In this document: positions 8,514-16,911 of the stretch, piece by piece
How positions within the stretch are numbered: position 1 is the first letter of the stretch
Layout: every line of letters begins with the position of its first letter
Source of the DNA: Arthrobacter sp. NtRootA1
Lineage (GTDB): Bacteria > Actinomycetota > Actinomycetes > Actinomycetales > Micrococcaceae
Direction: 5' to 3'
Length of the DNA stretch: 64,000 nt
Assembly: GCF_019976975.1 (NCBI RefSeq)
Contig: NZ_AP024630.1
Coordinates: 5,022,001 to 5,086,000 of the forward strand
Notes under the pieces: generated by a model
The model's input: only the letters and a program-made list of their open reading frames with translations
What the model was told of the DNA's origin: nothing
The model's database searches: none
Program-made: the position numbers and the translations under genes

Positions 8514-11192
8514 ATGGAACACACCACGAATTCAACCGCCCCTAAGAACACCCGCCGGGCAACCCCGATAGTCCTGAACCGTAGGACCTTGCTGCAGTTC
8601 GGCGCCGTCGCTGCGGCTGTGCTCGGAACTCTCCCACTGACAGCACCACGCGCATCCGCGGCGGATGACCTCTTCATTGCCGCCCGCCAAGCCTGGCAAA
8701 AGGCCCTGATGGGCGGTGGCTACGACCCCGCCGATCCAGCCTTCGCATCCCGGCTGACGGCTATAGCTACCACCGGCCGGAAATGGCAGACCTCCATGAA
8801 TACCGCATCGGGCCGCACATCCTTGTGGGCGGACCTGCCTCTGGGTATCAAATCCTCGAACGTCACCAACACCGCCCGCCGACTCCGCGATATGGCCATG
8901 GCCTGGGCAGCAACCGGATCCTCTACGTATCACGACACCGGGCTGGCCGCGACAATCGTGAACGGTCTTGATTGGCTGTGCACCAATGCCTACACCACCA
9001 GCGGAACCGCATACGACAACTGGTACGAGTGGAAGATCGCCACGCCCCAAGCCATCAATGACGCCGTGGTCCTGCTCTTCGATCAACTCTCGCCCGAACA
9101 GATCAGCTCCTACGTGGCCGCAGAGGCGCACTACGTACCCCAAATGCCGACTACCGGCACAGAGGCCGCCGCCGCCAACCTGGCCTTGGTCGCAGATGGA
9201 TTCAGCGGCCGTGGCGTACTATCCGGTGACATGCCCACGGTCACGGCAGCGCTGCACAGCCTGTCTTCACTCATGACCTACGCAAAGCCAGCGGGCGTCG
9301 CGGTGGGCACGATCGACGGCAACAAGGATGAAGCAGCCTTCTTCAGCTATGACGGCTTCTATCCGGACGGTTCATTCATCCAACACGGCCAGTTCCCCTA
9401 CGTCGGAGGCTACGGGGCGAGCCTTCTGACGTCCATGGTGGCCACCATCCTCAGAACCGTTCCCTTGGGTGCCTCCATTGATACGAACATCATTTATGAC
9501 TGGATCCACGATTCCTTTGAACCCTTCATGTGGAACGGACTCATGATGGACACCGTCCGGGGCCGGAACGTCGCTTTCTCTCCCGACGGCGACCACGGTG
9601 CCGGACACGGCGTCCTGGCCGCTGCACTGCCGCTGCTGGACACGACTACAGGAGACCAACGCAGTCGGCTCGCTGCCGTGCTCAAGCAGGAACTCACCGG
9701 CGACAAGGGCGATGACCCAATGGCTGGCTTCACCCTGGCGGCCTTCAGCATGGCACGGGCACTCGTCAACGACGCGGCCGTGGCACCCCGCGGACCACTG
9801 GTCACCACCCATGTTTTCGGATCCATGGACAGGGTCCTGCACCGCAACGAAACGTTCGCAGCCGCCGTAGCCATGAACTCCCCTCGCATCTCCAACTACG
9901 AAACCGGCAACAATGAAAATCTGGCCGGCTGGTACACCGCCGACGGCGCCCTCTACCTTTACACTGACGACCCCACTCAATTCGGCAACGGATACTGGTT
10001 CACGGTGGACCCCTACCGGATCCCCGGAACCACGATCGACACCGTAACCCGCACACGGGTCACGGTTCCGTGGCGCGCCGAATATCACAACCCTGATTAC
10101 TGGGCCGGAGGCGTTGCAGACTCAAACTGGGGCCTCGCCGGTTTACGGCTGAAGGCAGAATCCCCCTCCACACTGCAATGCCGGAAATCCTGGTTCTTCT
10201 TCGGCGACGAGATCCTTTGCCTGGGCGACGGTATCACCGGGGACCCAGGCCGGACACTCGAGACAATCATCGAAAACCGTCGAACCGGCTCCAGCGCAAC
10301 CATCACCATCGACGGGCAAGCACTCACCACCAACGGTCCCATCAAACAGACGAGCGCCACGTGGGCGCACCTGGGCAATGCAGCGGGCTACGTCCTCACC
10401 GAGCCCACCACGCTAAACGTCCTGCGGGAAGAACGAACCGGCAAACTCTCCGATATCAGCCCCAACCGAACCTCCGCATCATTCACCAACACGTTCGCCA
10501 CCTTCTGGCTCGAACACGGAACGGCAGGAGCAGACCACTATGGCTACGTCCTCCTGCCCAAGGCAACGGCCGAACAAACCCGTGCCTACGCCCAAAAATT
10601 GCCCATCCGGGTGGTTGAGCGGTCCGCGACCGTGCACGCCGCACGCCATGAAACCTTTGGAAAGCTCGGAGTAGCCTTCTTCACCGCGGGCACCACGTCA
10701 TTCATCACCGCGCAGCAGCCGTGCGCGGTCATCGTTGAAGAAACGGACACGGAATTGCGCCTTTCCGTCAGCGACCCAACCCAGCTGGCCAGCACCGTCG
10801 TCCTCGATCTGGACATCACCGGGGCAGAAACGGTATCGGCCGACGACGGCGTCACCATCACCAAAAACGGAAGCGCAACACGCATCTCCGTAGACGTTGC
10901 CAACGCCGCAGGCAGCAGCCGATCCGCCCGCATCAAATACGTGCTGTCCCCCACCATCGTGAGGGAACGGCTCTTACGCGATTACGACGCCGGCAAACTC
11001 ACCAAACCGCTCTACGATGACCTCGACAAATGGCTGAAGAAACTCGCCCACGCCGACAGGAAAAGCCGGGAAAGCCAAGAATACCTCGATGCCTTCAAAG
11101 CCCGGATTGCCAGCTCGCAGCAGAACCTCGACCCGGCTACCTACGCCGCCATGCAAGACCTGGCCTCCCGCCTGGTCGCGCGCATTAGCTAA
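8514..11192 (+). CDS. exported polysaccharide lyase family 8 (hyaluronate/xanthan/chondroitin lyase type)
   Basis: I chose the ATG at 8514, which has a GAAGGCG upstream, over the more upstream ATG at 8475, which has none. The 892-residue product carries a twin-arginine signal (NRRTLLQFG near residue 22, AxA cleavage near residue 49). PL8 catalytic residues are recognisable: Asn222 in AAANLALVADG, then His291 and Tyr300 in DGSFIQHGQFPYVGGYG, with the same His-to-Tyr spacing of nine as the streptococcal hyaluronate lyases. The last 80 residues are helical and resemble a FIMAH domain found on polysaccharide-active enzymes. The enzyme should cut uronic-acid-containing polymers by beta-elimination outside the cell. 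Which polymer (hyaluronan, chondroitin or xanthan) cannot be decided. No unsaturated-glucuronyl hydrolase (GH88/GH105) is in the window. Confidence 0.92.
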   Translation: MEHTTNSTAPKNTRRATPIVLNRRTLLQFGAVAAAVLGTLPLTAPRASAADDLFIAARQAWQKALMGGGYDPADPAFASRLTAIATTGRKWQTSMNTASGRTSLWADLPLGIKSSNVTNTARRLRDMAMAWAATGSSTYHDTGLAATIVNGLDWLCTNAYTTSGTAYDNWYEWKIATPQAINDAVVLLFDQLSPEQISSYVAAEAHYVPQMPTTGTEAAAANLALVADGFSGRGVLSGDMPTVTAALHSLSSLMTYAKPAGVAVGTIDGNKDEAAFFSYDGFYPDGSFIQHGQFPYVGGYGASLLTSMVATILRTVPLGASIDTNIIYDWIHDSFEPFMWNGLMMDTVRGRNVAFSPDGDHGAGHGVLAAALPLLDTTTGDQRSRLAAVLKQELTGDKGDDPMAGFTLAAFSMARALVNDAAVAPRGPLVTTHVFGSMDRVLHRNETFAAAVAMNSPRISNYETGNNENLAGWYTADGALYLYTDDPTQFGNGYWFTVDPYRIPGTTIDTVTRTRVTVPWRAEYHNPDYWAGGVADSNWGLAGLRLKAESPSTLQCRKSWFFFGDEILCLGDGITGDPGRTLETIIENRRTGSSATITIDGQALTTNGPIKQTSATWAHLGNAAGYVLTEPTTLNVLREERTGKLSDISPNRTSASFTNTFATFWLEHGTAGADHYGYVLLPKATAEQTRAYAQKLPIRVVERSATVHAARHETFGKLGVAFFTAGTTSFITAQQPCAVIVEETDTELRLSVSDPTQLASTVVLDLDITGAETVSADDGVTITKNGSATRISVDVANAAGSSRSARIKYVLSPTIVRERLLRDYDAGKLTKPLYDDLDKWLKKLAHADRKSRESQEYLDAFKARIASSQQNLDPATYAAMQDLASRLVARIS

Positions 11193-11197
11193 CGCCT

Positions 11198-11238
11198 CCC
11201 GACAGGGTGGATGGACCCGTACCAGCCACCCTGTCGGG
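11198..11238 (+). terminator. strong hairpin ending the lyase operon
   Basis: A perfect 13-base-pair stem (CCCGACAGGGTGG at 11198-11210 against 11226-11238) with a 15-base loop begins six bases after the lyase stop. There is no T-tract. It closes the importer-dehydrogenase-lyase unit. Confidence 0.65.
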
Positions 11239-11362
11239 GCGACGTCACAAGCTGCTGACAATGACCGGTGAGGGGAACGCGTAGCGAACTCGCGCCGTCG
11301 CAATGTTGCGCAGATCACATCTGATGCCTACGCTGGGGTGGCTGCAGCGTGGCAGCGAACGG

Positions 11363-11662
11363 ATGAAAGGCAGCATATTGACCAGCGAGAAGCTCTCTGT
11401 AGTTGTTCGAGTCGACCTCGACGGAGCACAGATCCAGATCGCAGCAACCGGTCACGTGACCACCTCCAATCTCCACGCGCTATATCCAATCGTTCAACGC
11501 ACCAACAGCCTGGCCGACGGCAGGGACGTCGAGATGGACCTTACGGGCGCCTTGATCGAACCGGATGCTCTTGAACAACTGCAGGGCTACGCGATGCTGC
11601 ACGAATTGCCGGTTCGGGTAGATCCTGCCCCAGCGTTGGCAGGGGCTGGGCTGGCGGCGTGA
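11363..11662 (+). CDS. small hypothetical protein, STAS-like
   Basis: The 99-residue reading uses the ATG at 11363; an upstream in-frame ATG (11303) and a TTG at 11378 are alternatives. The central segment (VRVDLDGAQIQIAATGHVTT, later DVEMDLTGALIEPDALEQLQ) has the beta-strand/helix alternation and the D-L-T-G loop seen in STAS anti-sigma-factor antagonists, but no clear phosphorylatable Ser. The role is unknown. It stands alone between the lyase terminator and a methyltransferase gene. Confidence 0.55.
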   Translation: MKGSILTSEKLSVVVRVDLDGAQIQIAATGHVTTSNLHALYPIVQRTNSLADGRDVEMDLTGALIEPDALEQLQGYAMLHELPVRVDPAPALAGAGLAA

Positions 11663-11701
11663 GTTGCGCCAGCCCTCAAACCGAGGACTAACCTGACTGA
11701 C

Positions 11702-12211
11702 ATGACTCAGTCAGCGCGCGCGTGGATCGGGACCATTGTTTTCCTCTTCCTCGCGCCTGGCATCGTGGCGGGTCTCATCCCATGGCTCATCTCCGGATGG
11801 CGGCTCTACGACTGGGACGGCGCGACGTGGATCGTGGCGCCCGTCGCCTGGATCGCGATCGCCCTAGGGGTAGCTTTCCTGCTCCACGCATTTGCGCTGT
11901 TCGCCCTTCACCGGGGAACCCCGGCGCCGGTTGCGCCGACCCAGTCGCTGGTTGTCACCGGGGTTTATCGATTCGTGCGCAATCCCATGTACATTGCGGT
12001 GCTCACGATCATCCTCGGCCAAGCGCTGCTCTGCGGCAGCTGGTGGCTCGTGATCTACGCTGCGATAGCCCTCATCGCCGTGGTCACTTTCGTGAAGGGT
12101 TACGAGGAGCCCACCCTCACCGACACGTACGGCGAGCAGTACCTCGAGTACCGGCGCAACGTTCCGGGGTGGTGGCCGCGGCTGACGCCTTGGCGGGGTA
12201 GCGGCGCCTAG
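11702..12211 (+). CDS. isoprenylcysteine carboxyl methyltransferase-like (ICMT/PEMT) membrane protein
   Basis: The 169-residue membrane protein has about four hydrophobic segments. Its C-terminal half carries the ICMT/PEMT hallmark VTGVYRFVRNPMYIAVL and later YEEPTLTDTYGEQYLEYRRNVPGW, which in the family contact S-adenosylmethionine. Bacterial members methylate small hydrophobic molecules or lipids, and most have unknown targets. Its stop codon shares the CTAG at 12208-12211 with the convergent MarR gene. Confidence 0.8.
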   Translation: MTQSARAWIGTIVFLFLAPGIVAGLIPWLISGWRLYDWDGATWIVAPVAWIAIALGVAFLLHAFALFALHRGTPAPVAPTQSLVVTGVYRFVRNPMYIAVLTIILGQALLCGSWWLVIYAAIALIAVVTFVKGYEEPTLTDTYGEQYLEYRRNVPGWWPRLTPWRGSGA

Positions 12212-12681
12212 GTTGCTCCCTGACTCAGCCGAACGGCCGCCTCCTGCTGGACGCGCGCGGCCTTGCTTGAGTAGTCCGCGATGATCCGGAGTTCGTCGTC
12301 GCTGTAGCCCTCCAGCAGCGCGGCCATGCCGCCCATGAAATCGGTGAAGTAGGGTGCCGCTGCGGCAACCTGGTCACCGACGAGCTCGATCAGGACCTTC
12401 CGCTTGTCCTCGCCATGCTTGACCCGCCGGGCCACGCCTTTGCTTTCGAGTCGCTGCATGAGTCCGGTGACGGATGCGGGGGCCAGCCCCGAATGTTCCC
12501 CGAACTCACCCGCCGTCATGGGGCCGTGCCGCAGCAGGATGTCGATGGCCTTGCCCTCCGTCGCCGAAAGGCCCCGGAGTTCCGATAGTGCGGTGTGGAA
12601 CATGATCGCGGCAGTGGACAGCTCCCGGCCCGACGCATAAACAGCTTCCAGCAGAGCCTCGCGTTGCCCCTGATTCGTCAT
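12208..12681 (-). CDS. MarR-family transcriptional regulator
   Basis: The 157-residue protein has a winged-helix core: MTAGEFGEHSGLAPASVTGLMQRLESKGV as HTH and RRVKHGEDKRKVLIEL as wing. The N- and C-terminal helices would dimerise. It is divergent from an FAD monooxygenase gene with 106 bases between them, which hold two TTTC...GAAA inverted repeats. It likely represses the monooxygenase, perhaps in response to a phenolic ligand. Its stop overlaps that of the convergent methyltransferase. Confidence 0.87.
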   Translation of the reverse strand: MTNQGQREALLEAVYASGRELSTAAIMFHTALSELRGLSATEGKAIDILLRHGPMTAGEFGEHSGLAPASVTGLMQRLESKGVARRVKHGEDKRKVLIELVGDQVAAAAPYFTDFMGGMAALLEGYSDDELRIIADYSSKAARVQQEAAVRLSQGAT

Positions 12682-12701
12682 GCTCCGAGGCTAGCAAAGT
12701 C

Positions 12702-12769
12702 TTTCGCTTGCCCGAAACGATTGACCAGGGCTGAGCTCAGGATTATATTTCTTTTAACCGAACGAAATA
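12702..12769. promoter_or_regulatory. candidate MarR operators between divergent genes
   Basis: Two inverted repeats share the same core: TTTCG-N6-CGAAA at 12702-12717 and TATTTC-N12-GAAATA at 12746-12769. The second lies just upstream of the monooxygenase ribosome site. Their position between the MarR gene and the monooxygenase suggests control of both promoters. Confidence 0.5.
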
Positions 12770-12787
12770 AATTCCCGAGGAGCTCCC

Positions 12788-14035
12788 ATGCTGAACTGTC
12801 TTGTCATCGGATCCGGCGTAGCCGGCCTTTCCACGGCTCTCTCACTTCAGAAAGCCGGCCACTCCGCCACTGTTTTTGAGGCCCACAATGGGCCTTCTGA
12901 CGGAGTCGGCGCCTTCCTCACCCTCGCGGTCAACGGTTTCGATGCCCTGGACACGCTGGGACTCAAGGAGCAAGCCGCGCAGCTGGGCTTCAGCACTCCC
13001 CTTATGTCCATGTACCTGGGCAGCACGGGTCGCCACCTGATCGATTTCGATTTCGGCGGCACCCTCCCTGATGGCACCACGGCCCGGACCATGACCCGCT
13101 CGGAGCTTTACACCCTCTTGCGGGAGGAAGCACTCCGCCGTGGGATCAGGATCGAGCATGGCAGGCGTTTGATAAAGGTCGAGGAACTGCCCGACGGCGT
13201 CACGGCCGTTTTCGACGACGGCACATCCGCCCGCGGTGACCTGCTGGTTGGGGCCGACGGGCTGCGCTCGGCGGTGCGGCCGCTGATCGACCCCGCCTCC
13301 CCCGCACCGCGCACCATCCCACTGCTCAACACGGGCGGCATCATTCCTGCCAACACCGCCGCCTTGGCGCTAAAAGACGTAGATCTCGGCGTGTCCCCGG
13401 GGCGCATGAAGATGGTGTTCGGCAAGCGCTGCTTCTACTGCTACATGCCCAGCCCCGACAGCAGGATCTGGTGGTTCGCAAATCCTTTGCAGCGCTCCAG
13501 TGCTGATCCGGCTTTGCTTGGCCAGGAGGAACTCAAGTCTTGGCTGACCGGGCTGGTGGCTGGAGACCGAACACCAATGGCGGCCCTGATTCGCGCCACG
13601 GAAGACATCATCAAGCCGTATTCCACGTTCGATTTCCCGAGCGTCCCCCGCTGGCACAGCGGCAAGATGGTCCTGGTGGGCGATGCCGCCCATGCTGCCT
13701 CTCCATCGTCCGGGCAGGGCGCATCGATGGCAATCGAGGACGCCGTCACGCTGGGCCGTGCCCTTCGGGGAGCCACAAGCGACGACAAAGAAGCTAGCCT
13801 CGCTGCCCGGTTTGCGGCCTACGAAGCGGAGCGCCGCCCCCGTGCAGAGACGGTGGTTGCCTGGGGTCGCCGGAATTCTGAACCCAAGGTCAGGAACCAG
13901 TTCACCCGGGTACTCCAGGATCTGGCCATGCGTGCCATTTTCAGGGGACTTGCCCGGAAGGCCGCGGACAACTTCGATTGGCTGTACGGCCATCACATCG
14001 ACTGGGATGCTGTTCCCGAGTTTGCCGACAGATGA
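12788..14035 (+). CDS. FAD-dependent monooxygenase (salicylate hydroxylase/TetX-like fold)
   Basis: The 415-residue protein begins with a dinucleotide-binding motif (VIGSGVAGLSTALSLQKAG) and later has the DG motif (LLVGADGLRSAVRP) and the FAD motif GDAAHAASPSSGQGASMAIEDA. These three define class A flavoprotein monooxygenases that hydroxylate aromatic or polyketide compounds with NAD(P)H and O2. A GAGGAG precedes the ATG. A MarR regulator is divergent and an MFS exporter is convergent, so detoxification or modification of an aromatic compound is plausible. The substrate is unknown. Confidence 0.88.
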   Translation: MLNCLVIGSGVAGLSTALSLQKAGHSATVFEAHNGPSDGVGAFLTLAVNGFDALDTLGLKEQAAQLGFSTPLMSMYLGSTGRHLIDFDFGGTLPDGTTARTMTRSELYTLLREEALRRGIRIEHGRRLIKVEELPDGVTAVFDDGTSARGDLLVGADGLRSAVRPLIDPASPAPRTIPLLNTGGIIPANTAALALKDVDLGVSPGRMKMVFGKRCFYCYMPSPDSRIWWFANPLQRSSADPALLGQEELKSWLTGLVAGDRTPMAALIRATEDIIKPYSTFDFPSVPRWHSGKMVLVGDAAHAASPSSGQGASMAIEDAVTLGRALRGATSDDKEASLAARFAAYEAERRPRAETVVAWGRRNSEPKVRNQFTRVLQDLAMRAIFRGLARKAADNFDWLYGHHIDWDAVPEFADR

Positions 14036-14044
14036 CCACGGCGC

Positions 14045-15487
14045 TCACCCGGAAGATGCTGCCTCAGCACCCCCGGTAGCCAGGCTCCCGTCAGCGCCCG
14101 CACCCCCACCATCGCCTCTGCCCGCTGCCTTCTGCATATACGACGCCGAGACGCTCCGGTAAACGGGTGTCAGGAAGGCAATCAGTGCCGCGGCAATGAG
14201 AATGAATCCGGCAATCAGGAACACCAGGGCGATCCCGCGGGACGCGCCCTGACCCAACAGCGGTTCGAGTTGGGCGGCGCCCTCGGCGGAGCGGGCGTAG
14301 GGGATGATCCAGAACTGGGCGATCGGGGCGATGAGGAACGCTGTAATGGGCGCTGCTGCGGACTCGAAAGCCATGGCGAATCCGAACACCCTGCCCTGCC
14401 GGTTCAGGGGAACCACCTGCTGGATGACTGTTTGCTCGGCAGCTTCCACGATGGGAACCAAGGTCAGATAGAGCCAGATACCGGCTACATACAGCCATGC
14501 CCATTCACGCAGGGTGAACACTGCACCAAGCAGCCCCATCACGGCGACAACGATGAGCATGGTCCGCAACGGATTGGAGCCGAGCCCGAACTTTCCCACC
14601 AGGGCACCGCCCACCAGTATTCCAGTGCAGCCCAGGGCGAAGAACGTTCCCCACATCTCAACGGAGAACATTTCCAATCCATAAGGATCCATCAAGGCCA
14701 TGTACACACCGCCCACGAAGTTGTTGAACGTGGAAAACACGATCAGCGCAAACAGCCCGGAAATTGCCAGGACAGCGGCAAGCGAGCCCCGGAAGTCGAA
14801 GCCGCCATGCGCGTCAGTAGCGGCGGCCTGCACCTCTTCGGGCATTCGCAAGGTAAGTAGATGGGCGAACGCCAACGCGCTAAGAATCAGGGCGGCCACA
14901 ATGGTCCAGCCCATGCCCAGCAGGCCTACTGAGAGCCCGGAGAGGACCGAGGTAACAACGAACATCAGTCCCTGCACCATCCCCACCATTCCGTTGGCAT
15001 TGGCCCGGCGATCAGGCTCGATGAGGATGGTGACGGTGGTGGAGAGGGCAATATTGCGCAGATTTTCCACCACTGCACCCACGAGGATGATCAGAGTGAA
15101 AAGCCAGAACCACGGCTGCGTGAGGTCCAACAGCTGCCTAGTAGGGATCAGGAGAAACAGCACTCCTGATAGCACGAACATCACCAGGGTGAACCCAGCA
15201 GCGAAGCGCATCACGGCAAGCTTCCGATACCTGTCCACGAAGGTGCCGAAACTGATGCTGGAGAGTGCAATCAGCAGCATGTAAGCGCCCCCGACCACTC
15301 CCGTGGCAATAACGTTGCGCGTTTCCAGATAAACCCAGAATGTCAGGGCGAACCAGAGATAGCTTGTGGTGATGTTTGCGAGGGCAGTGTTCACCAGGAT
15401 CCCCATAAATGTGCGGGATCGCTCTGCCGGAGTGCGCAGGGAGAGGTCGATAACGTCAGTTACCCCAGCCGGTTCCTGCTCGGTCAT
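14045..15487 (-). CDS. MFS transporter
   Basis: The 480-residue protein has about twelve hydrophobic spans. It carries an MFS-type loop (SFGTFVDRYRKLAVMRF) and resembles the macrolide/enterobactin-exporter branch (MefA/EntS-like). The C-terminus is a Gly/Ala-rich tail of low complexity. It ends nine bases from the convergent FAD monooxygenase, so the two may share a drug-resistance role, but there is no direct evidence. The substrate is unknown. Confidence 0.82.
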   Translation of the reverse strand: MTEQEPAGVTDVIDLSLRTPAERSRTFMGILVNTALANITTSYLWFALTFWVYLETRNVIATGVVGGAYMLLIALSSISFGTFVDRYRKLAVMRFAAGFTLVMFVLSGVLFLLIPTRQLLDLTQPWFWLFTLIILVGAVVENLRNIALSTTVTILIEPDRRANANGMVGMVQGLMFVVTSVLSGLSVGLLGMGWTIVAALILSALAFAHLLTLRMPEEVQAAATDAHGGFDFRGSLAAVLAISGLFALIVFSTFNNFVGGVYMALMDPYGLEMFSVEMWGTFFALGCTGILVGGALVGKFGLGSNPLRTMLIVVAVMGLLGAVFTLREWAWLYVAGIWLYLTLVPIVEAAEQTVIQQVVPLNRQGRVFGFAMAFESAAAPITAFLIAPIAQFWIIPYARSAEGAAQLEPLLGQGASRGIALVFLIAGFILIAAALIAFLTPVYRSVSASYMQKAAGRGDGGGAGADGSLATGGAEAASSG

Positions 15488-15619
15488 GCGTTCCAGTGTA
15501 CTGACACCAATTGCCGCAGATAAGGCCCAGCGACAACCCGGTCCTTATGACAATCAAACCCCGCCAACCTCCCGGTAGGATCGGCAAGGAATCCTAAAGA
15601 AGCCTGGGGGAAATTCTTG

Positions 15620-16846
15620 ATGAAAGGTGCAAAGGGCCAGCTCGCCTTCACCGATGACGTTAGCCGGGATCTGGAGTTGCGGGAGTACGGCCTGGACCCC
15701 GCAGAGGATTCCACCCTGCTTCCCAACGCCGCCGTCATGAGTGCGCTGCAGAACCTCGTGCGCCTTGCCACTGAGCTTTGCGAGGCCCCTTTTGGGGTGG
15801 TCAATATCATCAGCGCCGAATACCAATACCAAATTGGCGCATGGGGTGTGGAACCGGGCATGTGCTCGCGCGAAGATTCCATGTGTGCCAAGGTGTTCCT
15901 CTCCCGCGAGATCACGGTTATCCCTGACGCTTCGCTGGATCCGCGGTCAGCTGACAACCCGTTCGTCACCGGTGAATTGGGCCGGGTTCGGTTCTACGCT
16001 TCGGTTCCGCTGCAAACAGAATCAGGATTCGTTCCCGGCACCTTGTGCGTCTTTTCCGACAAACCCAAAGAGATCCGGCCCGAGCAAGTCAGCATGCTGG
16101 AAGTGCTGGCCAAGCAGGTGGTGGAGCTGTTGGAGTTGCAGCACCGCACAATCCAACTGGACCGCACGTATGCAGAGTTGAAGGAGAGCAACGCCAAGCT
16201 GGCTGGTTTCGCGGGCCGCGTCAGCCACGATCTCCGGATTCCGCTCACCACCATCCTGGGCTACGTAGAGTTGGTGGAGGACGATCCAGACGTCCAAGCG
16301 GACAGCGCGGCAGCCGAATACCTCAGCCGCATCGGGGCGAGTGGCCGCCGGATGCTGGGGATGCTGGAAGACGTCCTGAGCTACTCGAGGGTGGGCGGCG
16401 GCATACAGCCACAACAGGTCTCACTCAAGGAGGCAGCGGGCGAGGTGGCCCGGGACCTCGGCATCGAGGACGACATCCTTGAAGTGCAGGACCTGAACCT
16501 CCAGGCGGACAAAGGCCAACTGCGCACTTTGCTGCAGAACCTGTTGTCCAACGCCATGAACTACCGCAGCCCCGTAAGGGATCTGCAGGTCCGGATCAGC
16601 GGTGTCTCCAATTACCACGGCGCCACCATCTTCGTGGCCGATAATGGAAAGGGCATCAACGCGGAGGACCGGGCCAGGGTCCTGGAACCGTTGGTGCGCC
16701 TGCGCCGCCAAGGCGACGGGCCCGGCTCCGGCTTGGGGCTTGCCACCTGCAGCAGCATCGCCAAGGCCCACGGCGGCGAACTCACCCTCTCGGAGACTGC
16801 TGGCGGTGGAACCACGGTGGCAGTGAGCTTTCCGGCCGATCTTTAG
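15620..16846 (+). CDS. GAF-domain sensor histidine kinase (orphan)
   Basis: I chose the ATG at 15620 with GGGGGA upstream; an in-frame TTG lies three bases before it. Residues about 40-175 form a GAF domain (EAPFGVVNIISAEYQYQIG, RFYASVPLQT). The H-box VSHDLRIPLTTILGY has His203, and the ATPase part has the N-box NLLSNAMNYR, G1 DNGKGI and G2 GPGSGLGLA. There are no membrane segments, so it is a soluble kinase sensing an internal signal. No response-regulator gene is adjacent. Confidence 0.88.
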   Translation: MKGAKGQLAFTDDVSRDLELREYGLDPAEDSTLLPNAAVMSALQNLVRLATELCEAPFGVVNIISAEYQYQIGAWGVEPGMCSREDSMCAKVFLSREITVIPDASLDPRSADNPFVTGELGRVRFYASVPLQTESGFVPGTLCVFSDKPKEIRPEQVSMLEVLAKQVVELLELQHRTIQLDRTYAELKESNAKLAGFAGRVSHDLRIPLTTILGYVELVEDDPDVQADSAAAEYLSRIGASGRRMLGMLEDVLSYSRVGGGIQPQQVSLKEAAGEVARDLGIEDDILEVQDLNLQADKGQLRTLLQNLLSNAMNYRSPVRDLQVRISGVSNYHGATIFVADNGKGINAEDRARVLEPLVRLRRQGDGPGSGLGLATCSSIAKAHGGELTLSETAGGGTTVAVSFPADL

Positions 16847-16863
16847 CGGCGCGCAACACAAGA

Positions 16864-16899
16864 AACGCGCGACGCCGACCTACCGCCGTCGTGCGTTTT
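16864..16899. terminator. terminator-like hairpin repeat, copy 1
   Basis: An inverted repeat of the AACGCnCGACGnCG / CGCCGTCGTGCGTT type is followed by TTTT. It has two mismatches and lies between the convergent histidine kinase and Ser/Thr kinase genes, so it can serve both. It belongs to a family of six similar elements in the window. Confidence 0.75.
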
Positions 16900-16911
16900 G
16901 CCCCTCAGGCG

